In this document: positions 46,055 through 55,019 of the stretch, piece after piece
Position numbering within the stretch: the first letter of the stretch is position 1
Layout of the letters: each line of letters begins with the position of its first letter
Assembly: GCA_030141605.1 (NCBI GenBank)
Contig: JAQGDQ010002420.1
Span: forward strand, 1-55,831
Direction of reading: 5' to 3'
Length of the DNA: 55,831 nucleotides
From: Tubiluchus corallicola
Taxonomy: Eukaryota > Priapulida > Priapulimorpha > Priapulimorphida > Tubiluchidae
Position numbers and translations under genes: made by a program
Notes under the pieces: model-generated
Database searches by the model: none
What the model was told of the DNA's origin: nothing
The model's input: the letters and a program-made list of their open reading frames with translations, nothing else

Positions 46055-47689
46055 TTAACCTGCCAAGTACACCTTCATATTTTGGGTCAACGCCTGGGAC
46101 ACAAACGCTTCCACAACGGCATCTATTTTATCTTCATCCACATATGCCACGGTAATATGATTGCTCTGGTGCCCTGCCATTAATTGATCGCGGCTAACGC
46201 CATCCAATATGACATTCATCAAGGGCCATTCCTTTGTAGTTGCGTTCAAACGGCGGTTAACCTCATCTTCAGGCAGTTCATAAGCCTTGCCAGTTCCCAC
46301 ATGCATGTGCACTTCCAATCCTTCATAATGGGCTCTTGCCCAAATAAATGATCCCGCCTTACACTGTCCACCTATGGTGGAGCCTCCATTCGGGAAGTAC
46401 ATAGCGGGCTGACGATAACCCTTTGCCCCTGAAATGCCACCCTTGATATGCTCAAACGGGACATTGCCGGAGATCAGAAAATCCCAATAGAACTGTCCGT
46501 CATACTCGCTTCCCCAACGGATGTCGTGCAGAGTGGTCTCAGAGGGCAATGACAGAGTATCGAGCAAGCGGAAAAGCATAGTTTGAGGAATAGCCGTCCC
46601 CATATCAACTTCGTTAGCGCAAGGTATAGGCTTGCCGGGGCGAATAATCTCACCATTCTCGTCCTTAATAGGGTAACGCTCACTACTTCCTATGGCGCCT
46701 TCTGCAAAATCCGAGGCAGGGCAAACATCTTTCAAGCCCTGCTGATATTGGACACCCACAGTGCTCAAGCCAAAGCGCTGAGTAAATCTCGCCATGGCAA
46801 TCATCATAGCGCACTGTTCTAACACCTGCTCTTTGGTCAGTTCCGTCGAGTGGTCAGTGCCAAATTTAAAATCCATACCCCTATCGGTGTAAAAACGCAA
46901 ACACTCTTCCCTCTCCTCTTGTTTCACCAAAGACATTTCATAAACAAGAGCTGACTGGGATAAAGCTTCTAAAGGCATGCCGATATCATACAGCGATTTT
47001 ATGGGGAACAGTCCATTTACCATTCCCATGCAAAACATGTCGAACAAACCGATAATCTCTTTATCCCTTAGAATTTTTTTGCCAAGCTTCACTCCCAACT
47101 TTCCAGCATCCGTGGCATACACCTCTTTTACCTCTTTGAGGTATGACACGTCATGATTGATAAAACCATCAGTGAGCCACTTTTCCAGCGAATTATAGAA
47201 AAAATCGTCGTCAAAGTTTTCAGACCACAATCTGGAGTAGCTTCTATCCATGGAGGTTAAAGTACCCGCCAGATTCAACATACCCACAAGACCAGGCCAC
47301 GTACCGTCAAAATTTGTCAAGAGTAGAATAGGCCCCCTGTGGGTCATCAATGATGGAGCCAGATGATGAGAATATTGCCACGCCGTTAGCAGTACTATAA
47401 GTGGCGCCTCAGGATCTACATGGCTCAATATGCCCACACCCTCAGATTGACTAGAGATAAAGCCGTGCCCTACAGAATCCTTCACATTGTGCACCCGTAC
47501 AGCTTTGTAGTCAAACCTATCTTCAAGAACTTTGTGCAGTTTCTGCTCAAACTTTTGCTGGACAGCCCAACAGTTTTTATTTGCGCTCTCCCTCAAGTCT
47601 CCATTTGTGATCAGGAATACCTCTTTTTCGGATGACAATGTCAAGTAGTTTATATCCGAAACCTGTGAAATAGCTTGCTGAATGTTCAT
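46055..47689 (-). CDS. L-fucose isomerase-family protein (FucI-like)
   Basis: About 544 residues from ATG 47689 behind GGGAGGTAAG. Large FucI-type architecture: two N-terminal Rossmann-like domains (LIVLLTAWQYSHHLAPS, GPILLLTNFDGTWPGLVGML) and a C-terminal barrel with ANEVDMGTAIPQ in the metal region and GHQSNHITVAY near the end, where the last His ligand is expected. It would interconvert an aldose and ketose. The gene follows a ribulokinase-like kinase, so the pair probably feeds L-fucose-, arabinose- or related ketose into phosphate form. Exact sugar unknown. Confidence 0.85.
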   Translation of the reverse strand: MNIQQAISQVSDINYLTLSSEKEVFLITNGDLRESANKNCWAVQQKFEQKLHKVLEDRFDYKAVRVHNVKDSVGHGFISSQSEGVGILSHVDPEAPLIVLLTAWQYSHHLAPSLMTHRGPILLLTNFDGTWPGLVGMLNLAGTLTSMDRSYSRLWSENFDDDFFYNSLEKWLTDGFINHDVSYLKEVKEVYATDAGKLGVKLGKKILRDKEIIGLFDMFCMGMVNGLFPIKSLYDIGMPLEALSQSALVYEMSLVKQEEREECLRFYTDRGMDFKFGTDHSTELTKEQVLEQCAMMIAMARFTQRFGLSTVGVQYQQGLKDVCPASDFAEGAIGSSERYPIKDENGEIIRPGKPIPCANEVDMGTAIPQTMLFRLLDTLSLPSETTLHDIRWGSEYDGQFYWDFLISGNVPFEHIKGGISGAKGYRQPAMYFPNGGSTIGGQCKAGSFIWARAHYEGLEVHMHVGTGKAYELPEDEVNRRLNATTKEWPLMNVILDGVSRDQLMAGHQSNHITVAYVDEDKIDAVVEAFVSQALTQNMKVYLAG

Positions 47690-47712
47690 AACGATACTTA
47701 CCTCCCGCAATA

Positions 47713-49299
47713 TTATTTATTCATAATGCTCTTATAAGCCAGTTGATGCTTATACATTTCGTGAAATACTTCATATTTCTTTTGATGAAAATCGGCATTC
47801 TCTTTACGAGGAGTAATCTTGTCGCCGATGGATGACATCCTCTCGATAGCGTCAAACAGTGTTGAGTACACCCCTGCCGCAGTTGCAGCGAGCATTGCGC
47901 TGCCCAAAAGGACGGCCTCACTCTCAAGGCTCAGATAGAGCGGCAAACCGACGGCATCAGCATGTTCTCTCAGCCATATGGGGTTTTTTGTCCCCCCTCC
48001 GCACATATGGATCTTTTCTATGGCAAAGCCGGACTTATTCATTTCATCGATTATGTGACGAGTACCGTATGCAACAGACTGGATAGCAGCCAAATAGTGA
48101 ATTGATAAAGAATCTTTTCCCTTATCCATACTTAAGCCCGACATCATGCCTCTCAAGTGAGGGTTCGCCCTTGGCGAGCGGTTGCCATGAAAATAACCGA
48201 GCACATGAACCTGTTCGGTCAAATATGGATTGCTCTCCTCCAACAATAGAACATGCTCGTTCAGCACTTCATATATCGTCTTGCCCTCACCTGTCGCTTC
48301 TTTAACGAGCGTGGGATAATATGGATGGCTCTCTATGACCTGCTCCACCAGAGCTCCAGCGGTAGTTTGCCCCCCTTCAGCCAGCCAATAGCCGGGCAGC
48401 ATCGCCCCGTAATAGGGGCCCCACACACCGGGTACAAATAATTTTTCAAGGTTGACCGCCATATGGCACGCAGAGGTGCCTCCGATAATTCCAAGGGTTT
48501 TCTCGGGCTCTTTCCCTATAATTCCTATTCCACCTGCATGGGCATCTATGATGCCCACCGCGACAACCACATTCTCCGTCAGAGAAAAATGCTCCGCAGC
48601 TTCAGCACTCAAAGTGCCTGCCGCGTCACCCAAAGGGGCAATATTCTTTCCTATTTTATCTTCATTTAACAGATCTTCAAGGTCGAGCTGCTTAAAGAGA
48701 TCTTCCTGCCAACCTCCCTCACGCTCGAGATATGTCCATTTGCAAGTTGTGGTGCATATGCTCCGAACATCCACACCGCTCGACCTATAGACAAGAAAGT
48801 CCGCCAAATCAAAGAAACGATGTACCCTTCTGTAGGAATCTGGCTTGTTATTTTTCAACCAGGATATCTTGGGCAACTCCATCTCGACACTGACCTGCCC
48901 ACCCACATAATCCAGCACCTTGTGGCCTGTGCTATTAATAATTTCAGCCTCTTCAAAAGCCCTGTGATCCATCCACAGAACCACATTCCAACGATCATTA
49001 TCATCCAAAGACACACTCACCGGAGCATCACTATAATCTAGGGCAACCAAAGAGCAAGTTGCATCAAAGCCGATACCGACAACATCCTCAGCACAAATGC
49101 CAGCCTCCTTGACGACAGAAGAAACCACTAATCCAGTCTTCTGCCAAATATCTTCAGAAGACTGTTCATAAAATAGAGGTCTCGCATTATTGATGAGAAT
49201 CGGCTCAACCTTTAATCCATACCGAACACCATCCAAATCATAAAGCCCAGCGCGAACGCTGGATGTCCCCACATCAACACCTACAACATATCGCTTCAT
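47713..49299 (-). CDS. FGGY-family kinase, ribulokinase-like
   Basis: About 528 residues from ATG 49299 behind AAGGGGG. Opens KRYVVGVDVGTSSVRAGLYD; further blocks are WMDHRAFEEA, the ribulokinase-like EGGQTTAGALVEQV, and MCGGGTKNPIWLREHADAVG as the ATP-side motif. Length and the GGQ block fit the AraB/ribulokinase branch better than xylulokinase. It phosphorylates a ketopentose or similar sugar made by the isomerase encoded just behind it. First gene of a two-gene operon with promoter and palindrome at 49326-49367. Confidence 0.9.
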   Translation of the reverse strand: MKRYVVGVDVGTSSVRAGLYDLDGVRYGLKVEPILINNARPLFYEQSSEDIWQKTGLVVSSVVKEAGICAEDVVGIGFDATCSLVALDYSDAPVSVSLDDNDRWNVVLWMDHRAFEEAEIINSTGHKVLDYVGGQVSVEMELPKISWLKNNKPDSYRRVHRFFDLADFLVYRSSGVDVRSICTTTCKWTYLEREGGWQEDLFKQLDLEDLLNEDKIGKNIAPLGDAAGTLSAEAAEHFSLTENVVVAVGIIDAHAGGIGIIGKEPEKTLGIIGGTSACHMAVNLEKLFVPGVWGPYYGAMLPGYWLAEGGQTTAGALVEQVIESHPYYPTLVKEATGEGKTIYEVLNEHVLLLEESNPYLTEQVHVLGYFHGNRSPRANPHLRGMMSGLSMDKGKDSLSIHYLAAIQSVAYGTRHIIDEMNKSGFAIEKIHMCGGGTKNPIWLREHADAVGLPLYLSLESEAVLLGSAMLAATAAGVYSTLFDAIERMSSIGDKITPRKENADFHQKKYEVFHEMYKHQLAYKSIMNK

Positions 49300-49325
49300 C
49301 CACAACCCCCTTAAAGACACTCACC

Positions 49326-49367
49326 ACTTAACTAATTAAGTAGACAATCCAAAGAGACTATTGTCAA
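49326..49367 (-). promoter_or_regulatory. Promoter with palindromic operator for kinase-isomerase operon
   Basis: Minus strand TTGACA (49367-49362), 17-base spacer, TCTACT (49344-49339). ACTTAACTAATTAAGT (49326-49341) is a perfect inverted repeat with a four-base centre and lies over the -10 and start site, as expected for a repressor site. The weak -10 suggests activation or low basal use. Confidence 0.6.
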
Positions 49368-49560
49368 CAATTTTTCACATGTGGCAGAAAATTGCATAAT
49401 CGATCACCACTCGGCATTGACGCGCATATAATACGCAATCGCACAAAAACTGAAACTAAACTAAATATTTGCTGAAAACACAACGATAATCTGGACCAAC
49501 TTGACGCAAAATGAGGTGTATGAAGATATACATGAAGATGGCTCGTGCGAAGAAAAACTG
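49368..49560. other. Intergenic stretch, nothing recognised
   Basis: 193 AT-rich bases between the kinase promoter and the lipoprotein repeat. I see no reading frame with a family signature, no terminator hairpin of note and no RNA gene. Confidence 0.4.
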
Positions 49561-49601
49561 CAAAACACAGCCCTTCTCACACAAGCCAGCCTAGTTCGAG
49601 A

Positions 49602-50012
49602 TTATTCATCACACATCATATATAAGCTCCTGTTAGAAGGACTATAGCTACCAACATAAACCTCATACCCATCAGTCGTACAACCTTCACGACTAGCTTG
49701 CAGATAATAAGTGCCAGAATATAAGCTAGTAAACATATAACGCCCAAGATCGTCTGTGATACCCTCCCTGATGACTTCACCACCAGACAAAAGTTCCACT
49801 TTCGCCCCCTCAATCAACCCAACATACGACCCTGGTGCAACAATTTGCATTACGTAACCAAAAAGAGCATAATTTCCACCATCTCCGCCATCAATAGGTG
49901 GAAGAGTGCCACCTCCGCCATCAACAACACCGCCATCACCAGACGAACCGCATGACACCAAACCAAAAATAAGCAGAACCGCAAAGACCTTCAAAATCCA
50001 GATCTTCTTCAT
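49602..50012 (-). CDS. Lipoprotein with carboxypeptidase-regulatory-like beta-sandwich domain (copy 1)
   Basis: 136 residues from ATG 50012 behind TGGAGGC. The signal peptide ends FGLVSCGSSG, a lipobox, so the protein is lipid-anchored at Cys. A Gly/Pro/Asp-rich linker follows, then a domain of about 85 residues: YVGLIEGAKVELLSGGEVIREGITDDLGRYMFTSLYSGTYYLQAS (shown here in part as family pattern AKVELLSGG, DDLGRYMFTSLYSG, YYLQASREGCTT), typical of CarboxypepD_reg/Cna-B-like folds. Possibly surface-exposed. Its paralogue lies 620 bases away. Confidence 0.85.
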   Translation of the reverse strand: MKKIWILKVFAVLLIFGLVSCGSSGDGGVVDGGGGTLPPIDGGDGGNYALFGYVMQIVAPGSYVGLIEGAKVELLSGGEVIREGITDDLGRYMFTSLYSGTYYLQASREGCTTDGYEVYVGSYSPSNRSLYMMCDE

Positions 50013-50221
50013 GAAACAATGCCTCCACATGATTGACCGTAACAAACTGTTAAACGGCAGCATAGTTTTGCAGAATATAACAGCGACACCGATAGATAAT
50101 AAGTATTACTTACGCCCACCATGGACGGTATTTATAATAATCACCACCCAATTATAGCGCCGCTGCAAATAACAATGCACCAAAACACAGCCCTTCTCAC
50201 ACAAGCCAGCCTAGTTCGAGA

Positions 50222-50611
50222 TTATTGAATACACTCTAGAGGTAGAGGAAGGCCACTGAGACTTTGGACAACTGGAAATGCACTTTCATAAGTCGTACAA
50301 CCTTCCGCACTAACTCTCAGAGTATAAACGTCAGACTCTAGATTAGAGAGCATATAACTCCCATCACTTTCTGAGATAGACAAACTGACAACTTTATCAC
50401 CAGACAAAAGTTCCACTCTCGCACCAGAAATCGCCCCAATAAGATCACCTGTAACAGCATCAACTCCTGCTACCTTGCCAGAAATGGAATACCCACTTCC
50501 GCCACCACCAGGTGGAAGAGTACCACCTCCGCCATCACCAGACGAACCGCATGACACCAAACCAAAAATAAGCAGAACCGCAAAGACCTTCAAAATCCAA
50601 ACCTTCTTCAT
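50222..50611 (-). CDS. Lipoprotein with carboxypeptidase-regulatory-like beta-sandwich domain (copy 2)
   Basis: 129 residues from ATG 50611. Signal peptide and lipobox (FGLVSCGSSGDGG) are almost identical to copy 1, while the mature domain differs: YSISGKVAGVDAVTGDL, ARVELLSGDKVV, DGSYMLSNLESDVY, RVSAEGCTT. The linker is a shorter Gly/Pro run. Contrast of conserved ends and changed middle is the noteworthy feature. Function unknown; binding or structural role at the cell surface is likely for this fold. Confidence 0.85.
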   Translation of the reverse strand: MKKVWILKVFAVLLIFGLVSCGSSGDGGGGTLPPGGGGSGYSISGKVAGVDAVTGDLIGAISGARVELLSGDKVVSLSISESDGSYMLSNLESDVYTLRVSAEGCTTYESAFPVVQSLSGLPLPLECIQ

Positions 50612-50818
50612 AAAACAATACCTCCATTTAATTGACCGTAACAAACTGTTAAACAGCAGCATAATTTTGCAAAATATAGCAGCAATACATAAGAATATAA
50701 CAGTGATACCAATAGGCGATAAGCATTCTATAGCCCACCATAGAAGACACTTACAATAATCACAACTCCGCGATGGTGCCGTTGCAAACAACAATACACC
50801 ATACGCATACCCCCACAA

Positions 50819-51171
50819 TTAAATTACTGTAACAGTACGATGTTATTATGCATATTTTTACACACATGTCTATTCCAATCTGTATGCATTTTGTACACAC
50901 AATACTGTCATCGATTTGCAAGCCTTAGAAAGCGATATTTTTGTAATCAACGGGTCACACTTAAGGTGATGTGTAATTTACAACACTAGGTTGTGTATAA
51001 AACAAGCAAGGGGTTGTGCAAAAGTTGTTAAAAGAAACTTACCACAGCAGATATTGCGGTTAAGAATTGCCTTAGCAAAGGCAGTTATGAAAGTGCGGTT
51101 ACCAAAAACACTCTTGACTTTTGAGCACATAAATATTATGTTTACTGGCTTGGCGTGGGAGTTTTTGTAGA
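50819..51171. promoter_or_regulatory. Upstream region and promoter of the yceD-rpmF-fab operon
   Basis: No gene is seen. TTGACT (51114-51119), 17-base spacer and TATGTT (51137-51142) make a promoter 30 bases before yceD. Further upstream ACAACACTAGGTTGT (about 50980-50994) is an inverted repeat, with GGTTGTG repeated once more about 25 bases on. This could be a FapR- or FabT-like control site in position, but the sequence is not a match I can name. Confidence 0.5.
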
Positions 51172-51672
51172 GTGAAGATCGACGTACTTAGTATAACGGA
51201 AGAGCAGCAGGACATTCAGTTTGAGGGTAAGTTTTCCGAGGACGGTTCCGAGTACACGTACTCATTCTCGGGCTTTGTGCTCAAGATGGATGAGGACAAT
51301 TACCTGCTTGAAGGGCAGGTGAAGTATGCTCGTAGTGCTGTGTGCCACAGATGTGCTGAAGGCTTCTCAAAGGACAATAGCTTGAATGTGCGCGTGGTCG
51401 CGTCTCGGGTCGCTCCCATGTTGTTCATGGATGCAAACGTTGAGATAGATCTCAACGGGATTGATTCCTTGAATGATGAGGATACGTACCCTATTTTGGG
51501 CGATGTTATTGACTTGTGTGCCATTTTGCACGAAGAGATGCTTATCCACCCCTCCACCCAAGTGCTGTGCAGTGATGACTGCATCGGTGTAGAGGGTACT
51601 TCCTTTGGAGATGAAGAGGATGATAAGCCCCTAGACGACAGATGGAAGTCGTTGAAGGGCATTGTACAATAA
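51172..51672 (+). CDS. yceD: YceD/DUF177-family protein
   Basis: 166 residues from GTG 51172 behind GGGAG. DUF177 pattern: a beta-rich N-terminal half, then VCHRCAEGF with a CxxC pair, an acidic middle, and C-terminal EEMLIHPSTQVLCSDDCIG with further Cys. The protein is known as the standard partner gene of rpmF and is linked to 23S rRNA processing in plants and E. coli. Position directly before rpmF confirms the call. Confidence 0.9.
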   Translation: MKIDVLSITEEQQDIQFEGKFSEDGSEYTYSFSGFVLKMDEDNYLLEGQVKYARSAVCHRCAEGFSKDNSLNVRVVASRVAPMLFMDANVEIDLNGIDSLNDEDTYPILGDVIDLCAILHEEMLIHPSTQVLCSDDCIGVEGTSFGDEEDDKPLDDRWKSLKGIVQ

Positions 51673-51699
51673 AGATTTTTTTTCAGGAGATAATTCGTT

Positions 51700-51882
51700 A
51701 TGGCAGGACCAAAGAATAAAACCAGCAGAAGCAAGAGGGGACACAGGAGAAGCCATCACACTGCATCCTTTGTGGCTAGTGCCAAGTGTGGTAATTGTGG
51801 TGATGACATGCTTCCACACATGATCTGCCCTTCTTGTGGCTACTACAAGAGTAGGCAAGTGCTGAACAAGAGTGAAGTGTAG
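51700..51882 (+). CDS. rpmF: 50S ribosomal protein bL32
   Basis: 60 residues: basic start MAGPKNKTSRSKRGHRRS, then CGNCGDDMLPHMICPSCGYY, a four-Cys zinc site (C+ form of bL32). AGGAG precedes ATG. Its stop is immediately followed by the plsX start. Confidence 0.97.
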   Translation: MAGPKNKTSRSKRGHRRSHHTASFVASAKCGNCGDDMLPHMICPSCGYYKSRQVLNKSEV

Positions 51883-52935
51883 ATGAAGATAGCTGTCGAC
51901 GTCATGGGGGGCGACTTTGGACCAGCAGAGATAATCAATGGCGCCTTTCTTGCAGCAAAGAAGTTTTCTATAGAGCCGGTGTTTGTGGGTGATGAGGGGG
52001 CTGTGCTCGAAGAGGTTAAGAAGATCCCTCATGCTAAGTCTATTGAGTATAGCGTTGTCCACTCGGATGTGAGCGTTGCTATGGAGGACAAACCATCCTA
52101 TGTGCTTCGCCACAAGAAGGACTCGTCCATTCACAAAGGCCTCACCCTTGTGAGGGACGGCGAGGCTTCTGCTTTTTTCAGTGTTGGCAACACTGGCGCC
52201 GTCATGGCGGTTGCCATGGCTGTTCTTAAGCGCATAGACGGTGTTGAGCGCCCTGCTATAGGAGCTATATTGCCCGGTTCATCCGGTCGCAGCATAATGT
52301 TGGACGTCGGCGCCAATGTGGAGTGCAGCGCAAATCATCTGCTGCAGTTTGCGGTCATGGGGTCAGCTTACTACAGCGCACTTTTCGGCAAGGAGCTCCC
52401 AAGGGTAGGAATTCTGAACATAGGTGAAGAGGACATCAAAGGCAATGACACCACTCGCAAGACGCTCTCTCTCATCAGAAGTATCTCACCTAACAACATT
52501 TTCGATTTTCATGGCAATGTAGAGGGGAAAGAGGTATTTAAAAGCGTTGTTGATGTCATAGTGACGGATGGTTTTTCCGGAAACATAGCGTTAAAAGTAA
52601 GCGAATCCGCCGGTCTCTTCTTGAGGCAACTCATCAAAGAGGAGCTATCCGGCAGTATTTCTTCCAAGCTTGGGGCGGTATTCAGCGCCAGTGCCTTGAG
52701 GAGAATAAAGAAGCGGGCCGACTATTCCGAATATGGAGGAGCACTCCTTTTGGGGGTCAATGGCATATGTACACTGGGACACGGCAGCTCCAACAGCGTT
52801 GCGATTATGAATGCGCTGAAGATATCCAGAGACCTGATTGATAATCAATTAAACAGATCGGTTGAGGATAAAATTCGAGAATCTTTTGAGTTTCTCAAAC
52901 TGAGTGAAGAATACGATAACATACCTAGCTTTTAA
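51883..52935 (+). CDS. plsX: Phosphate acyltransferase PlsX
   Basis: 350 residues, normal length. PlsX makes acyl phosphate from acyl-ACP for phospholipid synthesis. Blocks: VDVMGGDFGP at the start, SVGNTGAVMA, ALLLGVNGICTLGHGSSN and DGFSGNIALK. ATG follows the rpmF stop without gap. Part of the lipid operon. Confidence 0.96.
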   Translation: MKIAVDVMGGDFGPAEIINGAFLAAKKFSIEPVFVGDEGAVLEEVKKIPHAKSIEYSVVHSDVSVAMEDKPSYVLRHKKDSSIHKGLTLVRDGEASAFFSVGNTGAVMAVAMAVLKRIDGVERPAIGAILPGSSGRSIMLDVGANVECSANHLLQFAVMGSAYYSALFGKELPRVGILNIGEEDIKGNDTTRKTLSLIRSISPNNIFDFHGNVEGKEVFKSVVDVIVTDGFSGNIALKVSESAGLFLRQLIKEELSGSISSKLGAVFSASALRRIKKRADYSEYGGALLLGVNGICTLGHGSSNSVAIMNALKISRDLIDNQLNRSVEDKIRESFEFLKLSEEYDNIPSF

Positions 52936-52993
52936 GTGACTTTTAAGATACCTTAGGAGTTGTTTTTCTCCCAAAGTTAAGGAAAGGTGTGGG

Positions 52994-53980
52994 ATGATGA
53001 AAATATATACCAAACTTTCTGGGACGGGTGCGTACTTCCCTGAAAAAGTGGTAACAAATTTTGATTTAGAAAAGATTGTAGATACAACAGACAGCTGGAT
53101 AGTAAGTAGAAGCGGGATTCATTCTCGTCACATGGCTTCTGCCAGTGAGACTACATCCTATATGGGTTATGTATCTTCTAAAAGGGCCATAGAAGCCAGT
53201 GGACTTGTACCCAACGACATTGACGGTATAATATTTTCCACAATAACTCCGGACAGGATCATGCCCTCTTGTGCGTGTACTGTTCAAAAGCTTCTTGAAA
53301 TCAAGGACTGCTTTGCGTTCGACATTAGTCCTGCGTGTTCTGGCTTCACGTATGCCCTCACCTTGGCAGATTCTTTAATCCAAACCGGTAAATACAAACA
53401 CATCTTGATAGTCACTTCAGAGTTGCTCACGCGCACTCTCAATTGGAAAGATAGAGCCAGTTGCGTGCTTTTTGGGGACGGTTCTGGCGCTGTTGTGGTA
53501 TCTGCGACAGAAACCGACACTTCTCGTCTTCACTTCGTTGACATGAAGTCGGATGGTCGCCACGGCGATATACTCACTCTAAACGCCATAGGACTGGAAG
53601 GGATGAAGAGGAATCAATTGCATGATGAATCTCTGCTCCTCTCCATGGAGGGCAAAGAGGTATATAGGCTGGCGGTGAGAAATATGGCAAATATCGCTGA
53701 AACCGCCGTGAAGAACAGCGGTCTCAAGCTGAACGAAATAGATTATCTTGTGCCTCATCAAGCCAATATCAGGATTATTGAAGCAGTTGCAAAGAGGTTG
53801 AAGCTTCCCCTGGACAGGGCAATAATAAATCTTGACAGAAGAGGCAATGTGAGTGCTGCAAGTATAGTGACAGCTCTTGATGAAGGGATAAGAAGCGGTA
53901 CTTTGCAGAAGGGGAACAATATAGTCGGAGTGACATTCGGTGGTGGAGCCACTTGGGGCGCTTTTGTCCTCACTCTATAG
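52994..53980 (+). CDS. fabH: Beta-ketoacyl-ACP synthase III
   Basis: 328 residues. FabH starts fatty acid synthesis by condensing acetyl-CoA with malonyl-ACP. Catalytic Cys in DISPACSGFTYAL, His in VPHQANIRI and Asn in RGNVSAASI are all present, and GVTFGGGATWGAF ends the protein. ATGATG start behind AAGGTGTGGG. Confidence 0.96.
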   Translation: MMKIYTKLSGTGAYFPEKVVTNFDLEKIVDTTDSWIVSRSGIHSRHMASASETTSYMGYVSSKRAIEASGLVPNDIDGIIFSTITPDRIMPSCACTVQKLLEIKDCFAFDISPACSGFTYALTLADSLIQTGKYKHILIVTSELLTRTLNWKDRASCVLFGDGSGAVVVSATETDTSRLHFVDMKSDGRHGDILTLNAIGLEGMKRNQLHDESLLLSMEGKEVYRLAVRNMANIAETAVKNSGLKLNEIDYLVPHQANIRIIEAVAKRLKLPLDRAIINLDRRGNVSAASIVTALDEGIRSGTLQKGNNIVGVTFGGGATWGAFVLTL

Positions 53981-54013
53981 ATTATCTTGCAATATTTTAA
54001 CGAGGTGTGACAT

Positions 54014-54937
54014 ATGGCGATAGCTGTAGTATTTCCGGGGCAGGGTTCCCAATACGTTGGAATGGGCAAAGACTTTTATGAGGAATACAAAGAAGTAAGG
54101 GAGCTGTTCTCTTTGACCGATGAAGCCTTAGAGTTTAGCCTAACAGATATAATATTTGGGGAAGATGAAGAGAAGCTCAAGTTGACTTACCATACGCAGC
54201 CTGCTCTTCTTCTTTTGAGCTACGCCATTTGGGAAGTAACAAAATCTCGCATATCACCGTCATACATGGCGGGTCATTCTTTGGGTGAGTACAGCGCACT
54301 GACAGCCGCCGGCGGTTTTAATATCAGGGATGCTATCTTGGCGGTTTACCATCGTGGTTGCTTCATGCAAGAAGCTGTACCTGTCGGTGTCGGCAGCATG
54401 GCGGCGATTCTTGGTGCTGATGATGAGTTAGTGCTGTCGGTTTGTAACGAAATATCCTCCCAAGACCACGTGGTGGAGGTGGCAAACCTCAATTCTCCCG
54501 GTCAAGTAGTGGTTTCCGGTCATACAAAAGCTGTGGGCGAGTTCTGCAGCAAAATTAAGGAAAAAGGCGCCAAGCGTACAATCTCTTTGCCCGTTAGCGC
54601 TCCGTTTCACTCAAGCCTCATGGAGCCTGCAAAAGCTAAAAAGCCAAACTACTTGAATGACACTACAATAAATAACCTGTCGTTGCCGGTGTTCAACAAC
54701 GTGGATGCGTTGAGTGTGGATAAGAGCAGCGAGGTTTTGGATGCCCTGATAAGACAGATGACAGGCAGTGTAAAATGGACCTTGAGCGTACAAAATATGA
54801 TCAAGGCAGGATGTGATACGTTCATAGAGTTAGGAGCCGGTACGGTTTTGTCCGGGCTAATTAAGAAGATTGACAAAAATGTGAAGTGTATAAATATATC
54901 CAAGGTGGAAGATTTGGCTAAGCTGGATGCTATCTGA
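54014..54937 (+). CDS. fabD: Malonyl-CoA:ACP transacylase
   Basis: 307 residues. FabD transfers malonyl to ACP. VFPGQGSQYVGMG at the start, the nucleophile Ser in GHSLGEYSAL and the His in SAPFHSSLM are intact. GAGGTGTG precedes ATG. 34 bases behind fabH. Confidence 0.96.
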   Translation: MAIAVVFPGQGSQYVGMGKDFYEEYKEVRELFSLTDEALEFSLTDIIFGEDEEKLKLTYHTQPALLLLSYAIWEVTKSRISPSYMAGHSLGEYSALTAAGGFNIRDAILAVYHRGCFMQEAVPVGVGSMAAILGADDELVLSVCNEISSQDHVVEVANLNSPGQVVVSGHTKAVGEFCSKIKEKGAKRTISLPVSAPFHSSLMEPAKAKKPNYLNDTTINNLSLPVFNNVDALSVDKSSEVLDALIRQMTGSVKWTLSVQNMIKAGCDTFIELGAGTVLSGLIKKIDKNVKCINISKVEDLAKLDAI

Positions 54938-55019
54938 TCTTTAGTCAAGTTTGGGCGCTTCGGTCAAATTGCGCCGATGTCCGTTATCCGCACGACTTTT
55001 TAGAGGGGAGATTGAGAAA

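Larger units (their letters stand above)
49561..50800 (-). repeat. Tandem duplication of a lipoprotein cassette, period about 620 bases
   Basis: CAAAACACAGCCCTTCTCAC and the next 26 bases are identical at 49561-49606 and 50181-50226, at the 3' end of each lipoprotein gene including its stop codon. The 5' ends are also nearly identical (about 71 identical bases over the signal peptide, plus an upstream region with ATTGACCGTAACAAACTGTT in both). The middle of the genes differs strongly. Confidence 0.88.

Noticed and set aside
50612-50818. Longer start of lipoprotein copy 2
   Set aside because: The signal peptide and the alignment with copy 1 place the start at 50611.
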